Positions 15,194-25,070 of a stretch of 44,059 nucleotides of DNA are shown here, in pieces. Within the stretch, counting starts at the first letter, position 1, and each line of letters starts with the position of its first letter. A model generated the notes under the pieces. That model was given only the letters and a program-made list of their open reading frames with translations. It had not been told where the DNA came from and made no database searches. The stretch is from Parabacteroides acidifaciens (GTDB taxonomy: Bacteria > Bacteroidota > Bacteroidia > Bacteroidales > Tannerellaceae), in the NCBI RefSeq assembly GCF_003363715.1, contig NZ_QREV01000044.1:1-44059 (forward strand), given 5' to 3'. Made by a program: the position numbers and the translations under genes.

Positions 15194-16342
15194 TTAATCA
15201 TTTGCAGACATAATAACCACACGGTTCCAGTTGTTTTCGCTGTACGGCTGAACATCAGAACCCTTCCATTCGATTGTAATCTGGTTAGAAGAGATACCGT
15301 ATTTTTCGATCAGCTCTTTCGCAACGGCTCTTGCACGTTTTTCAGAAAGCTGCAAGTTATAAGAACCTGTACCTGTTTTCTTATCAGCATAACCGATAAC
15401 CTTGATAGGCACATTATTGTCTTTCATAAACTGTGCAGTATTGAAGATGCTAACCTGCTGGTTCTTGTCGATCTTAGCGCTATTCAGGCGGAAGTACACT
15501 ACATTGTCTACATAGTTGTTAACAACATTAGTTACAACTTCTTCACATTCAGGACAAGAAACCGGACGTTTGCTCAACTCGTCGTTTTCAGCACGCAATT
15601 TGTTGATCTGGCCGTTCAGGTCGTTCAACAGAGCGTAATCCATCGGTTCCATTACTTCGAAATCAGTTTTACCCAGTTTGAAAGTCAAACCTGCACTCAA
15701 CTGTCCGATACCGTCAGTCAGGTGATACATGGAAACACGGTTGAATTCTTCGTTCAGCAAAGAACCCTGAACTTCAACATTCAAATCAACACGTTTGCTC
15801 AAACGGAATGCAGTCAGGATACCGAAGTTAACCGTCGGAGATTCAGTTCTGGAAATGCCTCTGTTATCATCAGAATTTTTGAAACGCTGTGCATAACCAA
15901 GACCGACCCAAGGAATCAAACGGAATACTTTCTTTTCGTTATAAGGAGCCCAGAAATTTGTTACATCCCACAACAAATCAGCATGAGCAGCTGCATATTT
16001 ATTGTGCTGCATAAATGTAGCACCTGTATTTTCAAAACCGTGCAATACACCACCATTCAATTGGAGACGCAATGCCAAATACGGATTGAACCATTTACCA
16101 ACAGAGAACTGAGGTGCAAAATTCAAACGATTCTTGAAATCGGCTTCATTATTCTGGTCACCGAATAACACGCTTGCACCGCCTGCAATAGAAATAAACC
16201 AGTTGTCGCCGGCTTTGTTCTTCTTGAAGTTCGTTTTATAGCCTGCTTCATTACTAAATCCAACCTGCGGTTTGAATTCCTGTGCAGAAACAGAAAATAC
16301 AAAACCACACAACAACGCCAATAGTAATACTTTCGTTTTCAT
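15194..16342 (-). CDS. OmpA-family outer-membrane protein
   Basis: This 382-residue protein begins with a signal peptide (MKTKVLLLALLCGFVFSVSAQ). An N-terminal beta-barrel follows (about 30-230, with PYLALRLQLNGGVLHGF-type strands), then a short coiled segment (DLNGQINKLRAENDELSKR), then a C-terminal OmpA domain (about 270-382). The peptidoglycan-binding residues are visible as the Asp in IGYADKKTG and the Arg in LSEKRARAV. It likely anchors the outer membrane to the cell wall and is expected to be abundant. ATG 16342 is chosen as it starts the signal peptide; a further in-frame ATG lies 12 bp upstream. It is monocistronic, with a strong terminator at 15142-15173. Confidence 0.93.
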   Translation of the reverse strand: MKTKVLLLALLCGFVFSVSAQEFKPQVGFSNEAGYKTNFKKNKAGDNWFISIAGGASVLFGDQNNEADFKNRLNFAPQFSVGKWFNPYLALRLQLNGGVLHGFENTGATFMQHNKYAAAHADLLWDVTNFWAPYNEKKVFRLIPWVGLGYAQRFKNSDDNRGISRTESPTVNFGILTAFRLSKRVDLNVEVQGSLLNEEFNRVSMYHLTDGIGQLSAGLTFKLGKTDFEVMEPMDYALLNDLNGQINKLRAENDELSKRPVSCPECEEVVTNVVNNYVDNVVYFRLNSAKIDKNQQVSIFNTAQFMKDNNVPIKVIGYADKKTGTGSYNLQLSEKRARAVAKELIEKYGISSNQITIEWKGSDVQPYSENNWNRVVIMSAND

Positions 16343-16389
16343 ATTTATCAACATTTTAATTAAACAATCAATTACCTATAAATCTTGCT

Positions 16390-16397
16390 CAAATATA
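16390..16397 (-). promoter_or_regulatory. -7 box of the OmpA-family gene
   Basis: TATATTTG on the minus strand matches the consensus exactly, about 48 bp before the start codon. A TTTA 22 bp further upstream (16423-16420) could be the -33 box. Confidence 0.5.
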
Positions 16398-16454
16398 GTG
16401 CAAAACTAATTCTTTTTCTTAAATATAACAAATAAAATATATAAAAGTTCCATC

Positions 16455-17606
16455 CTACTCGAAATAATTCAAGATTTTATAACCACCTTCTTTCAGATAA
16501 GATTCTTTCTTCATTAATTTAATATCGCTCTGCATCATATCTTTAACTAAAGCAGACAAATCATACTTCGGCTCCCATCCCAAACGTGTTCGTGCCTTAG
16601 TTGCATCTCCGATCAACAAGTCAACCTCTGTCGGACGAAAATATTGGGGGTCTACACCTACAACTTCGGCTCCAATCCGTTTCCTGAAATTATCAAGATA
16701 AGATTCACCTACTTTCTCAATAAACACTTTTTCGTCAATATAGTTTAATAAAGCGACCTCATTAACATCATTTCCTTTGAAAATTATGTCGACACCGATT
16801 TCAGCGAAGGCCATTTTCAGAAAATCGCGGATAGTAGTCGTTATCCCCGTTGCTATTACATAGTCCGAAGGTTCGTCCTGTTGCAGGATGGCATACATGG
16901 CGCGGACATAGTCTTTCGCATGTCCCCAGTCACGCTTGGACGAGAGATTTCCCATATAAACTTTCTGCTGCATTCCCAAAGCAATGCGGGAAACAGCCCG
17001 GGTTACCTTACGGGTCACAAACGTTTCGCCTCTCAAAGGTGATTCATGGTTGAACAGGATTCCGTTTGACGCATGCATCTTGTAAGCCTCACGATAGTTC
17101 ACCGTTATCCAGTAACCGTATAATTTAGCAACGGCATACGGGCTTCTCGGATAGAAAGGAGTCGTTTCTTTCTGCGGAACTTCCTGTACCAGGCCATAAA
17201 GTTCGGAAGTTGAAGCCTGATAAATGCGCGTCTTAGGAATCAAATTCAGCAGACGCACAGCTTCAAGAATGCGCAAAACACCCAGGCCGTCGGCATTAGC
17301 CGTATATTCGGGAGTATCGAAACTCACTTTCACATGACTCATTGCTGCCAGATTATAAATTTCATCCGGTTGCGTCTCTCCGATGATACGGGTCAGGTTC
17401 AAACTGTCGGTCAGGTCACCATAATGTAAAATCAGATTACGGTTCTCCACATGCGGATCCTGATAAAGATGATCGATACGATCCGTATTAAACATGGATG
17501 AACGGCGCTTGATACCATGTACCGTATAACCTTTCTTTACCAAATACTCAGCTAAATAGGCACCATCCTGCCCTGTTATTCCCGTTATTAAAGCAACTTT
17601 GCCCAT
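16455..17606 (-). CDS. gmd: GDP-mannose 4,6-dehydratase
   Basis: This 383-residue short-chain dehydrogenase/reductase makes GDP-4-keto-6-deoxymannose from GDP-mannose, the first step to GDP-L-fucose. The NADP-binding [14 protein letters not shown] is at the N-terminus. The catalytic STSELYG (Ser/Glu) and the Tyr-Lys pair in [15 protein letters not shown] are present, as is the family-specific [16 protein letters not shown]. It follows fcl by 27 bp on the same strand, so the two steps of the pathway are co-transcribed with rmlA. Confidence 0.97.
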   Translation of the reverse strand: MGKVALITGITGQDGAYLAEYLVKKGYTVHGIKRRSSMFNTDRIDHLYQDPHVENRNLILHYGDLTDSLNLTRIIGETQPDEIYNLAAMSHVKVSFDTPEYTANADGLGVLRILEAVRLLNLIPKTRIYQASTSELYGLVQEVPQKETTPFYPRSPYAVAKLYGYWITVNYREAYKMHASNGILFNHESPLRGETFVTRKVTRAVSRIALGMQQKVYMGNLSSKRDWGHAKDYVRAMYAILQQDEPSDYVIATGITTTIRDFLKMAFAEIGVDIIFKGNDVNEVALLNYIDEKVFIEKVGESYLDNFRKRIGAEVVGVDPQYFRPTEVDLLIGDATKARTRLGWEPKYDLSALVKDMMQSDIKLMKKESYLKEGGYKILNYFE

Positions 17607-17633
17607 CTTATCTTTATTTTCAATTTTTAATTC

Positions 17634-18704
17634 TCAATTTTCAACGTACCAATTATAAAGACGTTCGACGCCTTCATCGATCTCTATCGTATGATGCCAA
17701 CCCAAAGCATGCAGCTTCGTGACATCCGTCAGTTTGCGCATCGTCCCGTCCGGTTTGGCGGCATTAAACACGATATCACCGGAGAAACCGACCTTTTCAC
17801 GAATCAGGAAAGCGACTTCTCGAATAGACAGTTCCTTTCCCGTACCTATATTAATATGCGTATTCCGGATATCTCCGGAAACAGGGCGGACATCGGCAAA
17901 GTCGACTTTCTCCATCACATAGACGGAAGCATCCGCCATTTCTTCGCTCCAAAGAAATTCACGGAGCGGCTTACCCGTCCCCCACAGTTCCACCTTTCCG
18001 GGATAAATACCGTATTTGGCAAGAACGTCCAACATCTCCTGTTCGGTCGCGCATCCCGATACATTTTCCACCGGACGCGCATCCAAATCCTTTCGGATGG
18101 CAGTCCAATTATTTTCGGACAGGCATTTCCCCAGATGTATTTTACGGATCATGGCAGGAAGCACATGCGAAGTTTCCAGATTGAAATTATCATTCGGACC
18201 ATACAGGTTCGTGGGCATCACCGCAATATAGTTTGTTCCGTATTGCAAGTTATAACTTTCACACATCTTGATTCCGGCAATCTTGGCAATCGCATACGGC
18301 TCATTCGTATATTCGAGCGGCGAAGTCAGCAAACAATCTTCCGGCATAGGCTGCGGGGCATTTCCCGGATAAATACAAGTGCTGCCTAAAAAGAGCAATT
18401 TCTTTACATCATTAATATAGGAAGCATGAATCACATTATTTTGAATCATCAGGTTCTGGTAAATAAAATCCGCACGGTAGCGGCTGTTTGCCATGATTCC
18501 TCCTACATGGGCCGCCGAAAGGAAGACATATTCCGGCTTTTCGACAGCGAAGAAACCAGTCACCGCCTGCTGATCCGTCAAATCCAGTTCCGCATGCGTG
18601 CGAAGGACAAAGTTCGTATAACCTTTTGCCTTCAGATTCTTCAAAATGGCAGAGCCGACCAATCCCCGATGACCTGCCACAAAGATTTTGCTATCTTTAT
18701 TCAT
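17634..18704 (-). CDS. fcl: GDP-L-fucose synthase
   Basis: This 356-residue epimerase-reductase converts the Gmd product to GDP-L-fucose with NADPH. Signatures are the [10 protein letters not shown] nucleotide-binding turn, [18 protein letters not shown], and the catalytic Tyr/Lys in [15 protein letters not shown]. It is slightly longer than the usual ~310-320 residues because of an insertion around [20 protein letters not shown], which I recall as common in Bacteroidales orthologs. Its start overlaps the rmlA stop by 8 bp, indicating translational coupling. GDP-fucose feeds surface glycan and glycoprotein fucosylation. Confidence 0.96.
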   Translation of the reverse strand: MNKDSKIFVAGHRGLVGSAILKNLKAKGYTNFVLRTHAELDLTDQQAVTGFFAVEKPEYVFLSAAHVGGIMANSRYRADFIYQNLMIQNNVIHASYINDVKKLLFLGSTCIYPGNAPQPMPEDCLLTSPLEYTNEPYAIAKIAGIKMCESYNLQYGTNYIAVMPTNLYGPNDNFNLETSHVLPAMIRKIHLGKCLSENNWTAIRKDLDARPVENVSGCATEQEMLDVLAKYGIYPGKVELWGTGKPLREFLWSEEMADASVYVMEKVDFADVRPVSGDIRNTHINIGTGKELSIREVAFLIREKVGFSGDIVFNAAKPDGTMRKLTDVTKLHALGWHHTIEIDEGVERLYNWYVEN

Positions 18705-19581
18705 TGTGTCCTTTTATCAAGTTCAACAGATATTGCCCATACTGATTCTTCAACATCGGAGCTGCAACCCGCTTCAACCGTTCAGCATCGATCCAGCCAT
18801 TCCGGAATGCAATTTCTTCCAGGCAAGCGACTTTCAAACCTTGCCGCTTTTCGATCACTTCCACAAACGTAGAGGCCTCGGAAAGAGAATCGTGTGTACC
18901 GGTATCGAGCCAGGCGAATCCCCGTCCCAACAATTGAACTTTCAATTCTCCGTCTTTCAGGAATTCCTGGTTGACTGTCGTGATCTCCAGTTCCCCGCGA
19001 GCAGAAGGCTTTATTTGCTTAGCGACCTCCACAACCTTGTTCGGGTAAAAATAGAGTCCGACCACCGCATAATTCGATTTCGGGCAAGCCGGTTTTTCTT
19101 CAATACTCAACACGTTGCCCGCCTCGTCGAATTCGGCCACGCCATAGCGTTCCGGATCGTTGACGTAGTAACCGAAGACTGTTGCTTTTTGTTCGCCTTC
19201 CGCATTGCGGACGGCCTCTTTTAACATAGCCGTAAAGCTCTGTCCATAAAAGATATTGTCGCCCAAGACCAGGCAAACGGAGTCATTTCCAATAAACTCC
19301 TCTCCGATCAAAAAAGCTTGTGCCAATCCGTCCGGTGAAGGTTGTTCGGCATACTCAAAACGAACGCCGAAATCGGAACCGTCACCTAATAAACGACGGA
19401 AACCGGGAAGATCCTGCGGAGTGGAAATCACCAATATCTCACGTATGCCGGCCAGCATCAACACGGATACCGGATAATAAATCATCGGCTTATCGTAAAT
19501 AGGCAACAACTGTTTCGAGACTCCTTTGGTGATCGGATAAAGACGTGTACCAGATCCTCCGGCTAAAACAATACCTTTCAT
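18697..19581 (-). CDS. rmlA: Glucose-1-phosphate thymidylyltransferase
   Basis: This 294-residue nucleotidyltransferase makes dTDP-glucose from glucose 1-phosphate and dTTP, the entry step to dTDP-rhamnose and related sugars. The N-terminal [11 protein letters not shown] and the [15 protein letters not shown] lysine region are intact, as are GDNIFYG and [12 protein letters not shown]. Length matches the family. It is the first gene of the rmlA-fcl-gmd transcript. The other rml genes (B, C, D) are not in this window, so the pathway must be completed by genes elsewhere. Confidence 0.96.
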   Translation of the reverse strand: MKGIVLAGGSGTRLYPITKGVSKQLLPIYDKPMIYYPVSVLMLAGIREILVISTPQDLPGFRRLLGDGSDFGVRFEYAEQPSPDGLAQAFLIGEEFIGNDSVCLVLGDNIFYGQSFTAMLKEAVRNAEGEQKATVFGYYVNDPERYGVAEFDEAGNVLSIEEKPACPKSNYAVVGLYFYPNKVVEVAKQIKPSARGELEITTVNQEFLKDGELKVQLLGRGFAWLDTGTHDSLSEASTFVEVIEKRQGLKVACLEEIAFRNGWIDAERLKRVAAPMLKNQYGQYLLNLIKGHNE

Positions 19582-19626
19582 ATCAATATCTTAATTATAT
19601 AGATGTACAAATTATATAACGGAGGG

Positions 19627-19634
19627 CAAATGTA
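19627..19634 (-). promoter_or_regulatory. -7 box of the rmlA-fcl-gmd operon
   Basis: TACATTTG on the minus strand is an exact consensus match, about 45 bp before ATG 19581. The -33 box is not obvious. Confidence 0.45.
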
Positions 19635-19673
19635 TTAAAAATAATTCACTTTACGGGCCCGGCGGAACTTTTC

Positions 19674-19704
19674 TTTCCAAAGGCTTGTTACAAATGTACA
19701 TTTC
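19674..19704 (+). promoter_or_regulatory. Promoter of the HdeD-like gene
   Basis: A TTTC at 19674-19677 is followed after 19 bp by TACATTTC at 19697-19704; each differs from consensus only at the last base. The start codon follows 24 bp later. Confidence 0.45.
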
Positions 19705-19728
19705 AAAATAATATAAAACGAATTTGTT

Positions 19729-20325
19729 ATGAAGACATTTATTGACACAATTAATTTCGGAGTAAAAAACTGGTGGGTCTCACTATTATTGGGCCTGCTC
19801 TATATCCTGATCGCAATCTGCCTGATGTTCACGCCACTGGCCAGTTATATTGCATTGAGTGTCCTGTTCAGCGTTTCCATGTTCGTCAGCGGCACACTGG
19901 AAATACTCTTTGCCATCACCAATAAGAAAAATATATCCAGCTGGGGATGGTATCTGGCAAGCGGTATTATCGACTTGATCTTAGGCATTTACCTGATGGC
20001 AAACGTCGGTCTGAGTATGGCCGTGCTTCCTTTCATCATTGCTTTCTGGCTGATGTTCCGGGGATTCGCTTCGACCGGTTACGCTATGGACCTGAAGCGT
20101 TACGGCACACGTAACTGGGGCTGGTATATGGCCTTTGGCGTCCTGGCAATCCTGTGTAGCATTGGCATCATCTGGCAACCTGGACTGGGCGCCCTATCGC
20201 TCGTTTACATGATCGCTTATACGTTGCTGATCATCGGTATTTTCCGCGTCATGCTCTCCTTCGAACTAAAGAGCCTGCACAAACGCAAAAAAGAATATTT
20301 AGAAGCACAAGATGCCGAAGAATAG
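19729..20325 (+). CDS. HdeD/DUF308-family membrane protein
   Basis: This 198-residue integral inner-membrane protein has about six hydrophobic segments in three pairs. Trp-containing turns separate them (NWWVSLLLGLLYILIA, SSWGWYLASGIIDLILG, RNWGWYMAFGVLAILCS), which is the repeated DUF308 pattern of HdeD-type proteins. It ends in a charged cytoplasmic tail (KSLHKRKKEYLEAQDAEE). HdeD in enterobacteria is linked to acid resistance; a role in envelope or acid stress here is inference. It is monocistronic and its stop lies 1 bp from that of the convergent beta-propeller gene. Confidence 0.85.
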   Translation: MKTFIDTINFGVKNWWVSLLLGLLYILIAICLMFTPLASYIALSVLFSVSMFVSGTLEILFAITNKKNISSWGWYLASGIIDLILGIYLMANVGLSMAVLPFIIAFWLMFRGFASTGYAMDLKRYGTRNWGWYMAFGVLAILCSIGIIWQPGLGALSLVYMIAYTLLIIGIFRVMLSFELKSLHKRKKEYLEAQDAEE

Positions 20326-20326
20326 T

Positions 20327-21493
20327 TTATCGGCCGGATTTCACGGTCACTAAGAAAATCACCGGATTGCTATCTTCCGTAAGGTTGTCGAGAACTTTGT
20401 CCCATTCAGCCTTACGGGACGGCAAACGGGGATTGTCAATTTCAAAATCCTTCCGGTGCTCCACCAAATAACCGGCATTCAAAGCATTCACAATCGTTCC
20501 TTCCGGACTGACCTGGAACGGGAAGATAATCAGGGACGGCCCTCCTGTCAGGTCATTTGTAAAACCGGCTTTTCCGTTTTTATCCACTGCATTCACAAAT
20601 GAATGTTCCCCTTTGTCAAACACTCCCTGATAACTATTCTTTTCGTTTGTATAGGAAACCAATAAATAGTTATCCGTCTCAAAGATATTCTGAATCTGGA
20701 TTCCTTTCATCCGGTTCCGCGGATCGATCTCCGCATTCTTTTTTCCATAATCGGCTTTCAGAAAACCACGGTCGAGAACATAAACAGGCACTTTCTTTTT
20801 AGGAGACTGAATCTGGTATATTTCATCCTGGAAAGAGCCTTTAAAGCAGACTTGCCCATTATACCTGTAAAAGAAATCGAACGACGACAAGTTAAGCGCC
20901 CCCCGTAACTTTTTATCTACCGGGGAAGCGATTTTCCCGATTATCTTTCCTTTCTGCAAATCGACTGTATAAAGCTGGTCTGCCTGATTCTCAGTTGTAT
21001 AATTATAAGAATCGTTCGCATAAACCAACTGGGTATCGTTCAACAGGCAACAAGCCCCCACATTGTGGTTGTCCGCGGGCAACGTACGAAGGAAATTTCC
21101 TTCATAGTCATATTCGAGCATCGTTTTAAACTGCAACACATAAACCCGTTTCGTTGCCGGATTGACTGTGTACCGAAGTGAATTTGTATATTCTCCCGGC
21201 CCCTGTCCCTTACTTCCGATCTTATTCAGAAATTTGCCGGTCTTTCCATCGAAACGGTACAACAGGTCCGACGATACAAAAATCTGGCCATCCGCATACT
21301 GGATATAGCAGTCGCCTCCCAACAGGCAATCGTCTGTTGTTTCCAACGGAACAAAACGGATATCGGAAGCAATCTCACTTAAGTTGATTGTTTTCTCATT
21401 TTGAAGATTCTCTTTTACCGGAATAACGATTTGACCATCCACTTCCGACGCGAGAAACAAAACCATAAAGAAAAGGAAGACTGACTTTTTCAT
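20327..21493 (-). CDS. Secreted 6-bladed beta-propeller protein
   Basis: This 388-residue protein has a signal peptide (MKKSVFLFFMVLFLASEVDGQ). It then shows the Bacteroidales 6-bladed propeller signature: INLSEIASDIRFVPLET, then blade strands such as LYRFDGKTGKFLNKIGSKGQGPGEY. It ends NPVIFLVTVK, nearly the same ending as the 27777-28838 protein, so the two are paralogs. The family is conserved but its ligands are mostly unknown. It is divergent from the rhamnosidase gene across a 111-bp gap with back-to-back promoters, hinting at a shared role in carbohydrate use. Confidence 0.82.
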   Translation of the reverse strand: MKKSVFLFFMVLFLASEVDGQIVIPVKENLQNEKTINLSEIASDIRFVPLETTDDCLLGGDCYIQYADGQIFVSSDLLYRFDGKTGKFLNKIGSKGQGPGEYTNSLRYTVNPATKRVYVLQFKTMLEYDYEGNFLRTLPADNHNVGACCLLNDTQLVYANDSYNYTTENQADQLYTVDLQKGKIIGKIASPVDKKLRGALNLSSFDFFYRYNGQVCFKGSFQDEIYQIQSPKKKVPVYVLDRGFLKADYGKKNAEIDPRNRMKGIQIQNIFETDNYLLVSYTNEKNSYQGVFDKGEHSFVNAVDKNGKAGFTNDLTGGPSLIIFPFQVSPEGTIVNALNAGYLVEHRKDFEIDNPRLPSRKAEWDKVLDNLTEDSNPVIFLVTVKSGR

Positions 21494-21515
21494 GATACTA
21501 TAGATTTAGTTAACT

Positions 21516-21546
21516 GCAAATATATAGATATTTAATCTATCTCAAT
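21516..21546 (-). promoter_or_regulatory. Promoter of the beta-propeller gene at 20327
   Basis: On the minus strand a -33-like ATTG (21546-21543) is followed after 19 bp by an exact -7 box TATATTTG (21523-21516). The start codon follows 22 bp later. Confidence 0.65.
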
Positions 21547-21566
21547 CTAATAACAAACTAAATTCT

Positions 21567-21574
21567 TATTTTTG
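21567..21574 (+). promoter_or_regulatory. -7 box of the alpha-L-rhamnosidase gene
   Basis: TATTTTTG at 21567-21574 matches the consensus. It lies 30 bp before ATG 21605 and covers the alternative ATG at 21572, which supports the later start. Confidence 0.55.
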
Positions 21575-21604
21575 TGTGAATTTCAACTTTTAAATCCATT
21601 TGTC

Positions 21605-24277
21605 ATGAAGATCCTCTGGATGCTATTCATCTGTTTGCTTCCACTTAAAGGAATCGCGGAAAGCAGTATGCGTATATATGACCTGCAATGCGAATACCAA
21701 TCCGACCCGTTAGGCATCGACACGGAAACTCCGCGTTTCAGTTGGAAGCTGTCTGATGCAGCACAAACCAGGGGGCAAAGACAAACGGCTTATCAACTTC
21801 TGGTATCCGGCAGTCCTTCCCTGCTCGAACAAAACCAAGGGGACATTTGGGATAGCGGGCCCGTTACTTCCGACCAGTCCGTTCTTATCGCTTATAAAGG
21901 AAAGAAGCTTATCTCCAACCAGGTTTATTATTGGAAAGTCCGGGTATTCGACAAAGACAACAAAGCGACAGCCTGGAGTCCGGCAGCCCGTTTCTCAATG
22001 GGCTTGCTCTCCCCTTCCGACTGGAAAGGCTGCTGGATAAAACATCCGGATGCTTCCCCGGAACAGCACATCTGGTTCCGCAAAGGTTTCTCTTTGGAAC
22101 AGTCGGCGGAGAATGCCTTCCTGCATATTGCCTCAATGGGCTACCACGAGCTCTATGTCAACGGCCGGAAAGCCGATGACCGCGTTCTGGCACCGGCCCT
22201 CTCCCGGTTGGACAAACGGGTATTATATGTCACTTACGACATCGCCAAACTACTAAAAGCCGGCAAAAACACAATCGCCATTTGGCAAGGGCCCGGTTGG
22301 GTGCGTTACAACTATTTCGCAAACAACATACATCCGGCCCTGCGGGCACAAACGGATATCCGGACAAAAGCCGGGAACAGCCTTTCCATCCAGACGGATA
22401 ACAGCTGGAAATGCGCCGTCAGTTCAAGCTGCAACACCGGCAAATACCAGTATTTCGACATGGGCGGCGAATGTGTGGACGCACGAAAATATCAGGCAGA
22501 CTGGAATATGCCCTCTTTCGACGACAACCGATGGCAGACGGCGCAGGAAACATCCCTGAATGTCACTTTATCTTCCCAGATGATGGAACCGAGCCGTATC
22601 ATCGAAACACTGCCCGCCCGGAAAATAACCGATACGGTCCCCGGCATCTACAAGATCGATATGGGAAAAAACTTCACGGGATGGCTGGATATCAAGATGA
22701 ACGGGATGTCAGCCGGAGATACAGTTGTAATTACAGTTGCCGACGATCCGGAAACCATACAGGATTTCGGTCAATGCAATCTCTATATCTGCAAAGGAGA
22801 GCCGGACGAATCCTTCCGCAACCGCTTTAACTTCATCGCCGGACGTTACATCAACATACAGGGTATGAAACAGCAACCCAAGCTGTCGGACATCAAAGGA
22901 TACGTCATTGCGACCGATCTGCAACGGAGCGGATATTTCACCTGTTCCGACGACCTGTTCAACCGGATTTACGAAACAGACCTGTGGACCTACCGCATGT
23001 GCACGACCGAAGGGTACACCTCGGACTGTCCGCACCGCGAAAGGCTGGGATATGGCGAAGTCGCTTTTGCCACAGCCTGGGGGATCGGGTTGCCCAACTA
23101 CCGCTCCGCCGCCTATTTGGCCAAACACGTGCGCGACTGGACGGATGTACAGGAATGGACCGGCTGGATACATCATACCGCCCCGCAGATAAACGAGCAT
23201 TACGGCGGTCCGATGTGGAGCAGTGCGGGATTGAACATCAGCTGGGAATATTATTTGACTTACGGAGACAAACGCATCTTGGAATCCATATACGGTCCGG
23301 CCAAACAATGGCTCGAATATCTGTACCAAAACAGTGCGTGGGGCCTGCTCGAAGCGTATGCCGGAGGAGGCAAATTCTTAGGCGACTGGGCCGCACCGAA
23401 GCAAAGGAAAGAATTTGGGGGCACACCTGAATCATTCTTCTTCAACAATTGCGTCTACGCCATGAACCTGGAAACCGTTGCACAGATAGCCGATTTACTG
23501 GAGAAACCGGACGATGCAGTTCTCTACCGGAAAAGGCTGAATGCGCTCAGGAAAAAGATACAAAAACAATTCTACGACACGGAAACAGGTCTGTACATGG
23601 AAGGCAACCAGGTCCAGACCGCTTTCCCGTTATGGAGAAAGATCACGCCGGACAGCCTGTCTGCATCCGTACTCGCCCATTTCGAAGAAGAATTCACCCA
23701 TAACCATCCCTACCTGGATATGGGCAGTTCCGGGCTTCCCGTCCTGCTGAAGTTCCTGACCGAAGAACAGGATTTTAACGAAGCCATGGCCGGACATCTC
23801 TCCAGCACGGACGAACCCAGCTACGGTTACTTCCTGAAACGCGGTGAAACAACCTGGCCGGAATACTGGAATGTCGATGTGCCGAGCCGCATACATACCT
23901 GCTATACGGGTATCGCTTCCTGGTTTATCAAAAGCGTGGGCGGCATCCGTCCCGATCCCTCCCATCCGGGATACCAACAGTTTATCATCAAGCCTTCCCC
24001 CATCCGGCAACTGATATTCGCACGGACAGAGACAGAATCCCTCTACGGCACGATCAAAAGTGATTGGAAAAAGAAAGACCATTTACTGGAACTTGCCATA
24101 TCGATCCCTGTCAACACGAAAGCGACAGTCTACCTGCCCGCCACCTCCGCTGATAAGGTCCGGGAGAACGGTAAACCGCTTTCCGAGGCGGAAGGTATCA
24201 AGACATTAGGTGAGGCAGGAAAAAAACTGTTGATAGAGGTCGAATCCGGTAACTATACGTTCACTATGCCTCATTAA
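21605..24277 (+). CDS. Alpha-L-rhamnosidase (GH78)
   Basis: This 890-residue secreted glycosidase removes terminal alpha-L-rhamnose from plant glycans and glycosides. After a signal peptide (MKILWMLFICLLPLKGIAES) come an N-terminal Fn3-like domain (YDLQCEYQSDPLGIDTETPRFSW), a carbohydrate-binding rhamnosidase-N region, the (alpha/alpha)6 catalytic barrel (about 430-780) and a C-terminal beta domain. The conserved SDCPHRERLGYGEV block with acidic catalytic residues, and the later WPEYW motif, are intact. Length is normal for GH78. It has its own promoter; yaaA follows 25 bp after. No SusC/SusD pair is adjacent, so this is not a standard polysaccharide utilization locus. Confidence 0.92.
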   Translation: MKILWMLFICLLPLKGIAESSMRIYDLQCEYQSDPLGIDTETPRFSWKLSDAAQTRGQRQTAYQLLVSGSPSLLEQNQGDIWDSGPVTSDQSVLIAYKGKKLISNQVYYWKVRVFDKDNKATAWSPAARFSMGLLSPSDWKGCWIKHPDASPEQHIWFRKGFSLEQSAENAFLHIASMGYHELYVNGRKADDRVLAPALSRLDKRVLYVTYDIAKLLKAGKNTIAIWQGPGWVRYNYFANNIHPALRAQTDIRTKAGNSLSIQTDNSWKCAVSSSCNTGKYQYFDMGGECVDARKYQADWNMPSFDDNRWQTAQETSLNVTLSSQMMEPSRIIETLPARKITDTVPGIYKIDMGKNFTGWLDIKMNGMSAGDTVVITVADDPETIQDFGQCNLYICKGEPDESFRNRFNFIAGRYINIQGMKQQPKLSDIKGYVIATDLQRSGYFTCSDDLFNRIYETDLWTYRMCTTEGYTSDCPHRERLGYGEVAFATAWGIGLPNYRSAAYLAKHVRDWTDVQEWTGWIHHTAPQINEHYGGPMWSSAGLNISWEYYLTYGDKRILESIYGPAKQWLEYLYQNSAWGLLEAYAGGGKFLGDWAAPKQRKEFGGTPESFFFNNCVYAMNLETVAQIADLLEKPDDAVLYRKRLNALRKKIQKQFYDTETGLYMEGNQVQTAFPLWRKITPDSLSASVLAHFEEEFTHNHPYLDMGSSGLPVLLKFLTEEQDFNEAMAGHLSSTDEPSYGYFLKRGETTWPEYWNVDVPSRIHTCYTGIASWFIKSVGGIRPDPSHPGYQQFIIKPSPIRQLIFARTETESLYGTIKSDWKKKDHLLELAISIPVNTKATVYLPATSADKVRENGKPLSEAEGIKTLGEAGKKLLIEVESGNYTFTMPH

Positions 24278-24302
24278 AATAAACTCAAACATATTCAAGC
24301 AT

Positions 24303-25067
24303 ATGCATATCATCTTATCTCCGGCTAAAACAATGACCGGAACATCCAAAATAAAAGCGCCGGCCGGCACAATGTCCCGGTTCAATCAAGAAGCAATCGA
24401 GATCGCACTCCACATGGCGCAATATCCTGCCGATGAATTAGGGAAACTGCTAAAGCTCAGTCCCAAGCTGATGCTGGAAAGCTACAGCCGTTTTCAAAAC
24501 TTCCATTCCGCAGAAGAAAAGCCTTTACAGGCGATATTGGCTTATACGGGAGTTGTCTTCAAGCATATCAACCCCAAAGATTTCTCCGAGGCGGACTTCC
24601 TCTTTGCCCAGGATCACCTGCGGTTCGTTTCCATCTGCTACGGATTGCTCCGCCCGTTGGATCTGATCAAACCGTACCGGATGGAATATGATGTAAAACT
24701 GCCGGAATTGGGAGAAGGAAATATGTATGCCTATTGGCGTAGCCGCCAGACTGAACCGCTGATAGAAGAAGTCAAAGCCGATGACAACCTGCTGGTCAAC
24801 CTCGCCAGCATGGACGTCCAGCCAGCCTTCGACTGGAAAAAGGTGGAACAATCCGTCCGCATCGTCACGCCGGATTTCAAAGTCTGGAAAAACGGTAAAG
24901 CCGAAACAATCGTAATTTACGCCAAGATGGCGCGGGGACAGATGACACGCTATATCATCAAAAACAGGATCACAAATCCGGAAGAGTTGAAAACATTCAC
25001 CTGGGAAGGTTTCCATTTCCGAGAAGAACTCTCGGAAATGGATAGATGGGTCTTTTTACAAGATTAA
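24303..25067 (+). CDS. yaaA: YaaA-family peroxide stress protein
   Basis: This 254-residue DUF328 protein starts MHIILSPAKTM, the family hallmark. It shows YSRFQNFHSAEEKPLQAILAYTGVVF, ICYGLLRPLDLIKPYRMEYDVKL and KMARGQMTRYIIKNRI, all conserved. Family members lower free iron and protect DNA from peroxide damage; they bind DNA in the cytoplasm. The gene follows the rhamnosidase by 25 bp on the same strand and may be co-transcribed with it, although a functional link is unlikely. Its stop is 3 bp from that of the convergent DUF5723 gene. Confidence 0.93.
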   Translation: MHIILSPAKTMTGTSKIKAPAGTMSRFNQEAIEIALHMAQYPADELGKLLKLSPKLMLESYSRFQNFHSAEEKPLQAILAYTGVVFKHINPKDFSEADFLFAQDHLRFVSICYGLLRPLDLIKPYRMEYDVKLPELGEGNMYAYWRSRQTEPLIEEVKADDNLLVNLASMDVQPAFDWKKVEQSVRIVTPDFKVWKNGKAETIVIYAKMARGQMTRYIIKNRITNPEELKTFTWEGFHFREELSEMDRWVFLQD

Positions 25068-25070
25068 AAC